From Candidatus Cloacimonadota bacterium (GTDB taxonomy: Bacteria; Muiribacteriota; UBA6191), in the NCBI GenBank assembly GCA_002402105.1, contig NVVD01000004.1:64221-121538 (forward strand): a stretch of DNA of 57,318 bases, written 5' to 3'. The translations under genes were made by a program, and so were the position numbers. Below, in pieces: positions 8,069 to 16,931 of this stretch (its first letter is position 1; every line of letters starts with the position of its first letter). The notes beneath the pieces were generated by a model. That model was not told the DNA's origin. It worked only from the letters and a program-made list of their open reading frames with translations, and made no database searches.

Positions 8069-8740
8069 CTAATTTTCATACTGTGTAATTTTACCTCTGT
8101 CAACCATTACAACTCTACCTTCAAATTGAGCTCTCATTTTTGGAAAATTTGTACTACCTGAATAAGCTGGGCTAGGTATTTTTTTACCTAATAAATCTTT
8201 TAAATTTTTCAAATTTTTTGTTATTAATTTACTTAATCTAGGTAGTTTTTTACCTCTACCACCACCGCCACCAAGCCTTAAACCAGAGTTAGAAAAATTT
8301 AAAATTTTTGTATTTTCTATTCTTGTAAAAAAATCATATAACTGAAAGTATGTACCAGACACACTAAATTCTAATGGAATCTCAATAAATTTTGCACGAG
8401 TTATTCTTGGATTGATTCGGATCGTTTTTAGTTCAATGCCAGAGTCTTGAGCATAACTTTCAACATCATTTAAAAACTTGCTTACATCTCTACCTTTTGA
8501 TTTTTCTTTCAAAAAAGAAACAATCTCAGATTTGACTGCACGAATTTTTTTATCAATCTCTTTCAAAGATTTTTTTAACTTTTTACCCTTAGTTTTTTGA
8601 CTTCTCAACTTTCTCATTTCTTTATCAACTAATTGTATTTGCTCATCCAAAGGTTGTTTATATTCTAAAATATAAACACCAGCAGTAACTGCTAAAATAA
8701 GTATCATTCCAAAAGCGTAACTAACTATCTTAACAACCAT
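8069..8740 (-). CDS. pilO: Type IV pilus inner-membrane platform protein PilO
   Basis: A bitopic inner-membrane protein of 223 residues that dimerises with PilN. One N-terminal membrane helix (residues about 4-25) is followed by a lysine-rich coiled coil (about 30-90) and a ferredoxin-like periplasmic part containing IPLEFSVSGTYFQLYDFFTRIEN, a block typical of PilO. A glycine/lysine stretch (GGGGGRGKK) follows, within which no family motif is seen. The start codon is 2 bases beyond the pilN stop and the pilN end supplies its ribosome binding site (AGGA). Confidence 0.88.
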   Translation of the reverse strand: MVVKIVSYAFGMILILAVTAGVYILEYKQPLDEQIQLVDKEMRKLRSQKTKGKKLKKSLKEIDKKIRAVKSEIVSFLKEKSKGRDVSKFLNDVESYAQDSGIELKTIRINPRITRAKFIEIPLEFSVSGTYFQLYDFFTRIENTKILNFSNSGLRLGGGGGRGKKLPRLSKLITKNLKNLKDLLGKKIPSPAYSGSTNFPKMRAQFEGRVVMVDRGKITQYEN

Positions 8741-8742
8741 AT

Positions 8743-9348
8743 TTAGTCCTCACGAATAACAAAAGTCATATCAAATTTTGTTACTTTTTTTCTATCAATT
8801 GTATCTTGTACCATTGACGAAAGAGATACGTTTTCTACCATATGAGTCGCTTCTCTTAAAATTTTCATGAAATCAGTAACACCTTTAGAGGTACTTGTTC
8901 TTGGCTTACCCTCAGAATTAATTTGTCCCGATATATTACTTTCCATGGATATACCCGTTATACTAACCTGTCCATCACTATCAATATTTAATGAATTTAT
9001 CCAGACTGTTCTAGCACGTAATACAAACTCTTCAAAGTTATGAAGTACTTTTGTCCATGAACCAGTATTTTTAGATAAAACTTGTTGATATTCGGCTAAA
9101 TCACTTCTAACTCTATTTAAATTATTAATCAACTGTTTTTGTTTCTTTTTAATAGACTTAAATTTATTAACTTCACGTTTAACAGGCTCTAACTGGCGTT
9201 TATATTCATCCAATTCTCTTTCTGTTTGCTCTGCTGCGTAAGCTAAACCAGCAGCATTAGCACAAATCCATAAAGCAATAATGATTCCACCAACAGGAAT
9301 CGGAACCGATTTTTTCTTTTTTTCTGTGAGTAGGTTTACTTTAATCAT
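8743..9348 (-). CDS. pilN: Type IV pilus inner-membrane platform protein PilN
   Basis: A 201-residue bitopic protein. The first residues MIKVNLLTEKKKK are the conserved cytoplasmic IN[L]LP-type motif by which PilN docks into PilM. A membrane helix (about 18-38), a coiled coil (40-90) and a periplasmic beta/alpha domain (about 95-200, WTKVLHNFEEF, VWINSLNIDSDGQVSITG) follow in the usual order. Its start overlaps the pilM stop as ATGA. It is expected to form a PilNO heterodimer with the next gene product. Confidence 0.92.
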   Translation of the reverse strand: MIKVNLLTEKKKKSVPIPVGGIIIALWICANAAGLAYAAEQTERELDEYKRQLEPVKREVNKFKSIKKKQKQLINNLNRVRSDLAEYQQVLSKNTGSWTKVLHNFEEFVLRARTVWINSLNIDSDGQVSITGISMESNISGQINSEGKPRTSTSKGVTDFMKILREATHMVENVSLSSMVQDTIDRKKVTKFDMTFVIRED

Positions 9349-10511
9349 ATCTCAGTATCCTCACCAAATCCCCGCATAGCTAACCCAATAGCTGTAACAT
9401 ATTGTTGGAGACTTTCTTCAAACATTTCTTCTTGATCCATATCTCTTGGGTAACCATAAGCTGGCTCACCTAATCTAACTTTAACAGATAGTTCATTTTC
9501 TAAAAGAACTTCAATACCCTTTAGTCTAGAAGAACCACCTGTTAAAATAACCTCATGAATAATAGGTTCTCGATGTTGAGCCTTATAAAAATCAAAAGAC
9601 CTTCTGATTTCAACTGCAATTTCTTCAATCGTTGCTTGAACAAGCTCTTCAAAATCTTGATCTTCTTTACCTTCATTCAAACCAATTGATTTTTCTATTT
9701 TTATGCTTTCAGCCTCTTCAAATGAAACTTTATAAACACCTTTTACAATCTCAGTAATACTATTACCAGAGATTGGTACATTTCTTGAAAATCTTAATAC
9801 ATTACCTTTTAAAACATTAATAATGGTTGATCTTGCACCAATACTTACAATTGCAATTACTTTATCATCTAAATCTTTATCTTGAACCTCTACATCTAAG
9901 GAATCAATACCAGCCGTTTCTTGTTCTCCATCTTCAAACGAAGGAGCTGATGAAACACCAGGAGCCAAACAAGCATCTAAAGCATTGATAATAGCTAAAG
10001 AGTCAATATCTAAAGCATCTAAACTTTTTACACCCACCGACTTAAAAATACTAACTAAACTTTCTACGTGTTCTTTTTGAGAAACAGCCAAAAGACATAA
10101 AATTCTTTGCATACCATCTTGCTCAACTCTTGCTAGTTTTGCATAAGAAATATTTACTGTTTCTAAAGGGTATGGTACATATTGTTCAGCTTCTCCATCA
10201 ATCGCATACTTTAGCTCTTCATCCATCATTTCAGGAAAAGGAATAAAACGTAAAATTGTTACTTGAGATGATAAACTTGTAAAAACTTGATTAAACTTTA
10301 AACCATGTTCTTTCTTGATATTTTTTAGAATCTGAATAATTGCATTAGGGTCTTGTAAACTACCATCTACAAATGTACCTTCTGGATATTTTTCAACTCC
10401 ATGTTTAATAATTGTAGGGCCTTGTTTTGTTTTCTTTATTTGAATAAATTTTAAAGAAGAGGAGCCTATATCTATTCCGATTGAATATTTTGGGGGACCA
10501 AATGAAAACAT
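9345..10511 (-). CDS. pilM: Type IV pilus actin-like protein PilM
   Basis: A cytoplasmic actin/FtsA-fold ATP-binding protein that binds the PilN N-terminus. 388 residues; the phosphate-1 motif is GIDIGSSSLKFIQIKK (residues 12-27), with a second nucleotide motif VSIGARSTIINVL in the middle and an adenosine motif ILTGGSSRLKGI towards the C-terminus. An acidic insertion near residues 195-215 (FEDGEQETAGIDSLDVEVQD) is not part of the usual core. It is first in pilMNOP, with its own promoter (10611-10639), and the ATG has a good ribosome binding site (AGGTAG). Confidence 0.95.
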   Translation of the reverse strand: MFSFGPPKYSIGIDIGSSSLKFIQIKKTKQGPTIIKHGVEKYPEGTFVDGSLQDPNAIIQILKNIKKEHGLKFNQVFTSLSSQVTILRFIPFPEMMDEELKYAIDGEAEQYVPYPLETVNISYAKLARVEQDGMQRILCLLAVSQKEHVESLVSIFKSVGVKSLDALDIDSLAIINALDACLAPGVSSAPSFEDGEQETAGIDSLDVEVQDKDLDDKVIAIVSIGARSTIINVLKGNVLRFSRNVPISGNSITEIVKGVYKVSFEEAESIKIEKSIGLNEGKEDQDFEELVQATIEEIAVEIRRSFDFYKAQHREPIIHEVILTGGSSRLKGIEVLLENELSVKVRLGEPAYGYPRDMDQEEMFEESLQQYVTAIGLAMRGFGEDTEI

Positions 10512-10610
10512 TACTCTACCTTTCTAGTTGTTGCATACAAGTAATAACTTAATATTTTGCTCTTTTTCATTATATCGTCAAAAAGAAGTACAAGTTTCGG
10601 ACTTTCTTTA

Positions 10611-10639
10611 ATTATAATGTACATAAGTATATTTTTGAA
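10611..10639 (-). promoter_or_regulatory. Predicted sigma-70-type promoter of pilMNOP
   Basis: On the minus strand a -35 box TTCAAA (10634-10639) and a perfect -10 TATAAT (10611-10616) are separated by exactly 17 bases, about 100 bases upstream of the pilM ATG. A second TATAAT occurs nearer the gene (about 10570) but without a well-spaced -35. Confidence 0.6.
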
Positions 10640-10728
10640 ATAACTTTTTTAAAAAAAAACTAGAATAAAAAAATAAATCTCTTCTTCATTATATACTAAA
10701 TTTAAAAAAAACGCTTGAATTTTTACTT

Positions 10729-11910
10729 TTAATAATATGTCTTTATAATCTGAACGTCTGAATAATAATACTTTAAAATTTCTTCAAAGGTCTTTTTTTG
10801 TTTTGCCAAGCCTTTAGCTCCCCATTGACATAAGCCGACCCCGTGACCAAAACCTTTACCACTAAAATGCAATATTTTTGGAAACATTTTTTTCTTAAAT
10901 CTATTTAAAATATCCATAATAGCAATCTCATCTCTATTGCTATTTTTTGATAATCTTTCTTTTACCATCGTACTTCTCATGATAGAAGGAGATATCAGTT
11001 TTCTTAATTTTGCAGCACTCATTGAAATACTGCCTTTAGGATGTTTTATTTTTAATAATTTCATTCTACCTTTTTTAGAATAAGTAAAAGAAATACTTTT
11101 TATTTTAGATAATTTATATCCATTTAACCGTAGAATATTTTTTATTTTAGGATAGGGCAAATCTAAATCCCAATAATAATTTTTATATGCATTACACCAA
11201 GTACAAGGTTTTGATTTTAAAAATTTTAGAGGCTTTCCAAGCCAATCTTTAGAGTCTAAAGTACTTCCTCCACAAGCAGAATGATAATAAGTTGAAATTA
11301 ATTTTTTCTCATAAGTTATAACTAAACCTTTAGTATCATTTACAACTTTTATCGCTAAAGGCCTTTCGCTTTCTACCCCTGAATATACTTGGCTTCTTAC
11401 ATCATCGGTTAATCCAAAACCAAACTTTTCACGAAATTTATCCTTATTTTTCATAGCATATGTTCTGGCTACTACAGCTTGAGCTTTTAAAGCTTCTATA
11501 GGAGAAGTTATTAACATTTCTGATTTGATTACTGAATACAAATATAACTCTATACCTATTTCATTTACTACAGTTAATTTACCAAACTTATCTTCAAAAA
11601 CTATTATGTTTCCTCTGTAAGCCCTGTTATTTACCCAAACATTAGCCTTTTTAAATGTTTTAATATAAAGTTTTTGAAAGTTTTTTTTTCTTAAAAAACC
11701 TATTCCATGAGTAGTTTCAAAAATTGTTAAGGGCTTTTTATTCCATCTTGTAAATATTTTTTTTTTATTATCTTTAATATCAAAAACTCTAAATCCATAT
11801 TTAGCATGAATCTTTACTTTTTTTTGTCCCTGTAATATTCCAATCTCTAAAACAGGACCTTTACTATAAAGATCTAGTATTAATAAAAAGTAGATTAACA
11901 AAAATTTCAA
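10729..11910 (-). CDS. SpoIID/LytB-domain protein, likely lytic transglycosylase-type
   Basis: 393 residues with a signal peptide (1-17) and the SpoIID/LytB domain: VNEIGIELYLYSVIKSEMLITSPIEALKAQAVVARTYA carries the catalytic-type Glu in SEM, followed by HSACGGST and the C-terminal GFGHGVGLCQWGAKGLA. In Bacillus SpoIID cleaves the glycan strands of peptidoglycan to bare ends; in didermic non-sporulators relatives act in cell-wall remodelling. Nothing else in the window suggests sporulation. The start is TTG (11908-11910), supported by an AAGGAG ribosome binding site 8 bases upstream and a TTGA overlap with the rseP stop, so it is coupled to rseP. The CTWC pair in the middle could bind metal or form a disulfide. 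Confidence 0.88.
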   Translation of the reverse strand: MKFLLIYFLLILDLYSKGPVLEIGILQGQKKVKIHAKYGFRVFDIKDNKKKIFTRWNKKPLTIFETTHGIGFLRKKNFQKLYIKTFKKANVWVNNRAYRGNIIVFEDKFGKLTVVNEIGIELYLYSVIKSEMLITSPIEALKAQAVVARTYAMKNKDKFREKFGFGLTDDVRSQVYSGVESERPLAIKVVNDTKGLVITYEKKLISTYYHSACGGSTLDSKDWLGKPLKFLKSKPCTWCNAYKNYYWDLDLPYPKIKNILRLNGYKLSKIKSISFTYSKKGRMKLLKIKHPKGSISMSAAKLRKLISPSIMRSTMVKERLSKNSNRDEIAIMDILNRFKKKMFPKILHFSGKGFGHGVGLCQWGAKGLAKQKKTFEEILKYYYSDVQIIKTYY

Positions 11911-13208
11911 GTTAAAAGCTCCTTGATATCTTTAAAAGTAACTAAAACTATCAAAGACAATACACATAAAACCCCTGCAATATTTACATAGCTTTCAATA
12001 ACATCATCAAAACTATCTTCTTTTTTTCCAAATATTAATCGGCCTAATCCATTGATAGTATCTTTAAGAATAATAACCATTATCCTACCACCATCTAAAC
12101 CCGGTATAGGAACTAAATTAAATAATCCAATAGATATACTTATTTTTGCTATCAAAAATAAAAAATCTAAAACACCCCTTTCAACACTTTGAGAAACTAC
12201 ATTTGCAATAGCGACAGGCCCACCTATATTTTCTGGAGCTTTAAAATTTTTAATCATATTTACAAACATATTTTTTAATTGAAAAGCAAATTGAACAGAC
12301 CAATTTATAGTCGCTTCAAAAGACCTATTGATAGCATCATTTAAAGGATAAAAAACTGGTTCACCATCTAATTGAAAAGGCCTAATTTGAATACCTATAG
12401 TACCTTCTTTTGTTGGAGTAACTTTTAATACTATATTAGATATGCCCTCTGAAACAGATACTTTAATGTCTTTAGGGTTTAACTTCTCTAAATATTTAAT
12501 CGCAATTTCTTTTTTATCATATACTAAAGTTTTTTGTGTTTTAATTATTTCAATTTTAATAAAGTTTTTCTTTTTATATTCTTTTTCTAAATAATGCAAC
12601 AAAGTGGCATGTTCATTAAAATCTTTATATTTAAGCCTTCTTTGGACTTTTACTTCAACTTCTTTTGCCGCAAAATTACTGATTAAAGTTCTACCTTGTT
12701 CAAAACTTCGCACTTCTTTTTTATCTATACTCAATAACACATCATTTTCTAAAAAACCTGCTTTTATTGCTGGTGTCTCTTTCACCACATTTACTACTTG
12801 AAGAGTAGTTGCAGGTAGACCATGCCAATGATGTATATAAGTTAGAATCATAAAGGTTCCTACTAAATTCATGAAAGGCCCAGCTAACAATATAGCTATT
12901 TTTTGCAAAATATTTTTTCTTTGAAAGCTTCTACTTCCTGGATCGGGTTTACCATCATCAATGTCAATACCATCTTCTTGAGCTAGCATTACAAATCCAC
13001 CAATTGGTAAAGCTCTTATTGAGTATTCTGTTTCACCAATCGTTTTTGAGATTAATTTTGTAGATCCCATTCCAATAGCAAATGCATCTACTCTCACGTC
13101 ACACATTTTTGCAACAATAAAATGTCCTAACTCGTGTATAAAAGCTACTAAACCAATAACAATGCTAAACCAGAATAATTTATAAGCAAATGTAAGTAAT
13201 AATTCCAT
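11907..13208 (-). CDS. rseP: Site-2 intramembrane metalloprotease RseP
   Basis: A zinc protease that cleaves membrane helices, typically of anti-sigma factors or remnant signal peptides, inside the inner membrane. 433 residues. The zinc site is intact: H25-E26-L-G-H29 in the first membrane helix and Asp372 in NLVPIPGLDGG near the C-terminus. One clear PDZ core lies at about residues 128-170 (VVKETPAIKAGFLENDVLLSID). The region 185-250 (EHATLLHYLEKEYKKK to YLEKLNPKDIKVSVSEG) is not a standard PDZ and is shared with the paralogue upstream. It follows that inactive paralogue by 162 bases and is coupled to the SpoIID-like gene downstream. Confidence 0.95.
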   Translation of the reverse strand: MELLLTFAYKLFWFSIVIGLVAFIHELGHFIVAKMCDVRVDAFAIGMGSTKLISKTIGETEYSIRALPIGGFVMLAQEDGIDIDDGKPDPGSRSFQRKNILQKIAILLAGPFMNLVGTFMILTYIHHWHGLPATTLQVVNVVKETPAIKAGFLENDVLLSIDKKEVRSFEQGRTLISNFAAKEVEVKVQRRLKYKDFNEHATLLHYLEKEYKKKNFIKIEIIKTQKTLVYDKKEIAIKYLEKLNPKDIKVSVSEGISNIVLKVTPTKEGTIGIQIRPFQLDGEPVFYPLNDAINRSFEATINWSVQFAFQLKNMFVNMIKNFKAPENIGGPVAIANVVSQSVERGVLDFLFLIAKISISIGLFNLVPIPGLDGGRIMVIILKDTINGLGRLIFGKKEDSFDDVIESYVNIAGVLCVLSLIVLVTFKDIKELLT

Positions 13209-13370
13209 CTATGTTCCAATCATTTTTGTGTTTTTTGTGATTTTTATTATTTTAAATCTATCGTAATTTTTACACTACTAGATAACAATATTACAAAATT
13301 CCTTTGGAAAGAACTATGGAATATCAATTAAAGAGGGTCTTGAAAAGTTTATTTTAAATACAAATTCATC

Positions 13371-14636
13371 TTAAAGTTGCGCAACAACTAACATATTTTG
13401 AAAAATCATCAATAATATTAAGAAAATAAAACTAGCTAAATAAATAAGTTCTATCCAAGTTTCATACTTTTCTTTGATGATATCTTCTTTTGAAAACTTA
13501 AAATAAATTGCTAATTTGTTAATAGTTAATCTAGTACACATAACTAATATCAAACCACCAGCCAGTTTAGGAATTGGAAAAAAACTCAACCATCCTACTG
13601 TTAAAGCTACCATAGAAAATAATCTCAAAAAATCCATGATTTTCATATCAGAAAATTCTTCAATAAATTGTTTAATCTCCCATGGCATATTTAATGGAAG
13701 CTCTCTTTTTTCTAAAAAACTATAAATCGTAGTAAAAGATTGTCCTAAAAACTCTCTACTTAAAATATAAGTAAAATCAAAAGCCATGAATAAAGACTTT
13801 GAAAAACCTAAGTACAATGATTTCTTATCTAACGAGTAAGGTTTTATTCCTATTCCAACTCTACTATCAATAGTTGATTTTACCTCTATGTTCAAAATTT
13901 CAGTACTTTGGGAAAAATATACTTTAATATTATTTGGATTCATTGATTTTAATTGTTTAATAGCGGGTGCTTTTGCATAAAACATTAAATCATCACCATC
14001 TTTTTGGCTTATTTTAATATAATCTTTATGTTTATAAATTGTTTTTAAGTAATTTTTAGCTTTTTTATAATCTGTAAAAAGCTTATAATTTACTTTTCTT
14101 TCTACATTAAATAAAATCTTTTGATTTGCTAACTGCCCAATTAATGTTCTACCCTCATCAAATCTTTTAATATCTTTATTATTAATTTTGAGGATAATAT
14201 CACCCCGTTGAAAACCACTTTTTTCTGCTGGCATTCCTGCAATTGTATTTGTTAATTGCATTGTACTTGGTGTATCTCCAAATATAAAAAAAGTCAAAAA
14301 CAACAAAATAAAAGCACAAAAAATAGATGAAATAGGACCTGCACAAATTAAAGCCACCTTTTTTATAAAAGATATTGGTTCAATTCTTCTAAATAAACTA
14401 TCTGATTTTAAAAACTCAGCCTTACATCCTATAGGAAATGAAGTAATCACAAATAAAACTTTACCTATTTTTTTATTATATAAAATAGATTTACCAAAGC
14501 CAATAGTAAACTTTTGTAAATGTAGCTTAAACAAATTCGCTAAGCAGAATTTTCCTATTACAAAAAATACTGATATACCATCAATCAGCAATATAAACCA
14601 AAAGATTTTTTTCAAAAAAACTTGTACTAAATCCAC
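13371..14636 (-). CDS. Catalytically dead RseP paralogue (pseudoprotease)
   Basis: About 421 residues, alignable end to end with the adjacent RseP: KIFWF/KLFWF at the first helix, the PDZ core (IAGMPAEKSGFQRGDIILKINNKDI), RFDEGRTLI, the KAKNYLKTIYKHKDYIK region and FFPIPKLAGG. Every catalytic position is changed: numbering from a TTG codon at 14639, the RseP H25, E26 and H29 are F26, V27 and K30, and Asp372 of LDGG is Ala360 in LAGG. The reading frame is intact and the membrane topology kept, so it looks selected rather than decayed. It probably binds substrates, partners or RseP itself. The start is most likely GTG at 14636 (AGGA 5 bases upstream); TTG at 14639 is the alternative. It starts 12 bases after the cdsA stop. 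Confidence 0.85.
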   Translation of the reverse strand: MDLVQVFLKKIFWFILLIDGISVFFVIGKFCLANLFKLHLQKFTIGFGKSILYNKKIGKVLFVITSFPIGCKAEFLKSDSLFRRIEPISFIKKVALICAGPISSIFCAFILLFLTFFIFGDTPSTMQLTNTIAGMPAEKSGFQRGDIILKINNKDIKRFDEGRTLIGQLANQKILFNVERKVNYKLFTDYKKAKNYLKTIYKHKDYIKISQKDGDDLMFYAKAPAIKQLKSMNPNNIKVYFSQSTEILNIEVKSTIDSRVGIGIKPYSLDKKSLYLGFSKSLFMAFDFTYILSREFLGQSFTTIYSFLEKRELPLNMPWEIKQFIEEFSDMKIMDFLRLFSMVALTVGWLSFFPIPKLAGGLILVMCTRLTINKLAIYFKFSKEDIIKEKYETWIELIYLASFIFLILLMIFQNMLVVAQL

Positions 14637-14648
14637 CAAAATCCTATT

Positions 14649-15455
14649 TTAAAATAACAATAAAAAGTATAGAGCACAAAGGCTACCAGCAGTAACAGAA
14701 TCAAATCTATCAAGCACCCCACCATGACCTGGAATAATCCATCCTGAGTCTTTTACTCCTAAACATCTTTTGAAGCACGATTCTAACAGATCACCTATCT
14801 GTCCTGCAATCCCTACGATCAACAAAAATATCAAAAAATTAGCTTTAAACATTGAAAAAAACTGATTTTGTACTGAAAATAAAATAACCCCCATTACTAA
14901 AATTCCAATGATGGAGCCTTCCCATGTTTTTTTTGGACTTAAAGATTTATTTAATTTATGTCTACCAAATAGTCTTCCACCAAAATATGCAAAAGTATCT
15001 TGAAGCCACATAATACAAAATAGTAAGAATATAAAATTAACTGGGTTTTTAACATTCACTAAAATAATAATCATCGAAGAAAAAAAGAAAACAACATAAG
15101 AAAAAAGCAAAAAACCACTAGTAAATTCTTTAAAAAAAACTTCTTTATTATCATCTCTATAAAGAAAAATTGAAATCATAATAAATAAAATAGGAGAAAG
15201 AAATAATAAATCTAAATCATAAACTTCTTTTAATTCAGGAAACTTTTGCAATAATATTAATAAAGTAAATAAATGAAAAACACTACAAAATTTATATACC
15301 CTATTTAATATCAAAAATTTAGACATAGTATAAGCTTCATAATGTGCAAAAGTTACTATCAATAGCCAAAAAGATGCAAAATAAATCACACCTAATTTTA
15401 AAGAAAATAAAATGAAAGCAACAATAAAAAAACCACTAATAGCTCGTATTAGCAT
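14649..15455 (-). CDS. cdsA: Phosphatidate cytidylyltransferase
   Basis: Makes CDP-diacylglycerol from phosphatidic acid and CTP in the inner membrane, the precursor of all phospholipids. 268 residues with about seven hydrophobic segments. The C-terminal half carries LSPKKTWEGSIIG and the family signature around IPGHGGVLDRFDSVTAG, with the two conserved Asp. It overlaps the uppS stop by 7 bases and its ribosome binding site (GGTGGG) lies inside uppS. The order frr-uppS-cdsA is widely conserved. Confidence 0.95.
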   Translation of the reverse strand: MLIRAISGFFIVAFILFSLKLGVIYFASFWLLIVTFAHYEAYTMSKFLILNRVYKFCSVFHLFTLLILLQKFPELKEVYDLDLLFLSPILFIMISIFLYRDDNKEVFFKEFTSGFLLFSYVVFFFSSMIIILVNVKNPVNFIFLLFCIMWLQDTFAYFGGRLFGRHKLNKSLSPKKTWEGSIIGILVMGVILFSVQNQFFSMFKANFLIFLLIVGIAGQIGDLLESCFKRCLGVKDSGWIIPGHGGVLDRFDSVTAGSLCALYFLLLF

Positions 15456-16228
15456 AACCCACCAAATTTTCTATTTCTATTTTGATATTCTAAAATAGCT
15501 TCAAATAGATGAACCTCTCTAAAGTCGGGCCAATGAACATCAGTAAAATAAAACTCTGAATAAGCGTTTTCCCATAACATAAAATTAGACAAACGGTTTT
15601 CACCACTTGTTCTAATCATTAGCTCTGGTTCTGGCATAAAACCTGTATAAAGCTTTTGACTAATATAATCTTCATTTATTTTTTCTAAATCTAATTTACC
15701 AGAACTAACCTCAAGAGCAATCTCTTTTGTCACACGGGTCAAGTCTGCTCTACCAGAATAATTTAAAGCAAGGTTCATGCATATTTTTGTATTAGACTTT
15801 GTTTTTTCATTGGCATCTAAAAACTCTTTTTGAATTTTAGGACCCATTTTGCTTAAATCACCAATTACATTGATTCTTACGCCCTGATCACTTAATTGAT
15901 TTAAATATTTTTTTAACGAAGAAGAAAATAAACCTAGTAACATAGAAACTTCTGATTCTGTTCTTTTCCAGTTTTCAGTTGAAAAAGCATAAAAAGTTAC
16001 GTATTCAACAGGAATTTTTCCACATAATTCTACAATAGAATGTATAGAATCTACACCTTTTTTATGTCCGTATGTTCGAGGTTTCCCTTGAGATTTTGCC
16101 CATCTACCATTTCCATCCATAATAATAGCAATATGCTTTGGACAGTTTTTCCAATCAATTTTTGAGAAAATAGTCTCTTCATATTCATTTAGTTGAAGGT
16201 CTTTTCTTATTTTTGCTTCAATACTCAT
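15449..16228 (-). CDS. uppS: Di-trans,poly-cis-undecaprenyl-diphosphate synthase
   Basis: A cytoplasmic cis-prenyltransferase that makes the C55 lipid carrier for peptidoglycan. 259 residues from the ATG at 16226-16228. Conserved regions are all visible: HIAIIMDGNGRWAKSQGKPR (catalytic Asp in MDGNGRWA), GHKKGVD, YAFSTENWKR, and near the end LMIRTSGENRLSNFMLWENAYSEFYF. A TTG 33 bases further upstream is in frame, but the ATG has a GGTGG ribosome binding site 6 bases away and gives the usual N-terminus. It lies behind a terminator that follows frr, so it may have its own promoter. Confidence 0.96.
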   Translation of the reverse strand: MSIEAKIRKDLQLNEYEETIFSKIDWKNCPKHIAIIMDGNGRWAKSQGKPRTYGHKKGVDSIHSIVELCGKIPVEYVTFYAFSTENWKRTESEVSMLLGLFSSSLKKYLNQLSDQGVRINVIGDLSKMGPKIQKEFLDANEKTKSNTKICMNLALNYSGRADLTRVTKEIALEVSSGKLDLEKINEDYISQKLYTGFMPEPELMIRTSGENRLSNFMLWENAYSEFYFTDVHWPDFREVHLFEAILEYQNRNRKFGGLC

Positions 16229-16280
16229 TTTTACCACCCAAATCAATATATACCCAATCAAAAAAAGTACTTGTATTTAG

Positions 16281-16321
16281 GTATAAAACAAGCCCTATCA
16301 TTTAAAATAATTAATAGGGCT
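16281..16321 (-). terminator. Terminator downstream of pyrH-frr
   Basis: Minus-strand hairpin AGCCCTAT/ATAGGGCT (plus arms 16291-16298 and 16314-16321) with a 15-base AT loop followed by TTGTTTTA. It lies between frr and uppS; the T-run is interrupted, so it may leak or attenuate. Confidence 0.7.
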
Positions 16322-16361
16322 ATAATCTTAAATAAGATAAATATTTATATTAAAAGATAAA

Positions 16362-16922
16362 CTATATTTCCATTATATCTTTTTCTTTGTTTGTAACTAA
16401 GGCATCAATCTTAACAATACTTGCATCAGTAGCATCTTGTATTTGCTTTTGATACTCTTTATTATCATCTTCAGTTACAGTTTTATCTTTTACTAACTTC
16501 TTTAAAGTATTATTACAATCTCTTCTAGTATTTCTGATACCAACTTTAGATTCTTCGCCTCGGCTTTTAGCCACTTTTACCATATCTCTTCGTCGCTCTT
16601 CAGTCATATCAGGCATATTTAAACGTATAACATTACCATCATTTGCAGGAGTTATACCTAAATCTGATGCCAATATAGCTTTTTCTATAGCTCCAATTAT
16701 TGACCTATCCCAAGGCTGAATAGCAAGAACCCTTGGCTCGGGTACTGAAATTGTAGCAACTCCCTTAAGAGCTGTCTTTACTCCATAACTATCTACTTTA
16801 ATTCTATCTACAAGCATTGGACTTGCTCGTCCTGTTCTAATTGTTTGTAAGCTTTTTTGAAGTGAATCAACTGTTTTATCCATTTTATCTTCTGATTCCA
16901 TTAATACTTCTTCTGGATCCAT
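16362..16922 (-). CDS. frr: Ribosome recycling factor
   Basis: Splits post-termination ribosomes together with EF-G. 186 residues, the standard length. Recognised by LQKSLQTIRTGRASPMLVDRIKVDSYG, AISVPEPR-like ATISVPEPRVLAIQPWD, and NDGNVIRLNMPDMTEERRRDMVK. The ATG has an AGAGG ribosome binding site 5 bases upstream and follows pyrH by 9 bases. Confidence 0.97.
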   Translation of the reverse strand: MDPEEVLMESEDKMDKTVDSLQKSLQTIRTGRASPMLVDRIKVDSYGVKTALKGVATISVPEPRVLAIQPWDRSIIGAIEKAILASDLGITPANDGNVIRLNMPDMTEERRRDMVKVAKSRGEESKVGIRNTRRDCNNTLKKLVKDKTVTEDDNKEYQKQIQDATDASIVKIDALVTNKEKDIMEI

Positions 16923-16931
16923 TTCATACCT

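Noticed and set aside
16229-16261. TTG start for uppS, 11 codons upstream
   Set aside because: The ATG at 16228 has a ribosome binding site and the usual N-terminus; the extension is hydrophobic and without parallel in the family.
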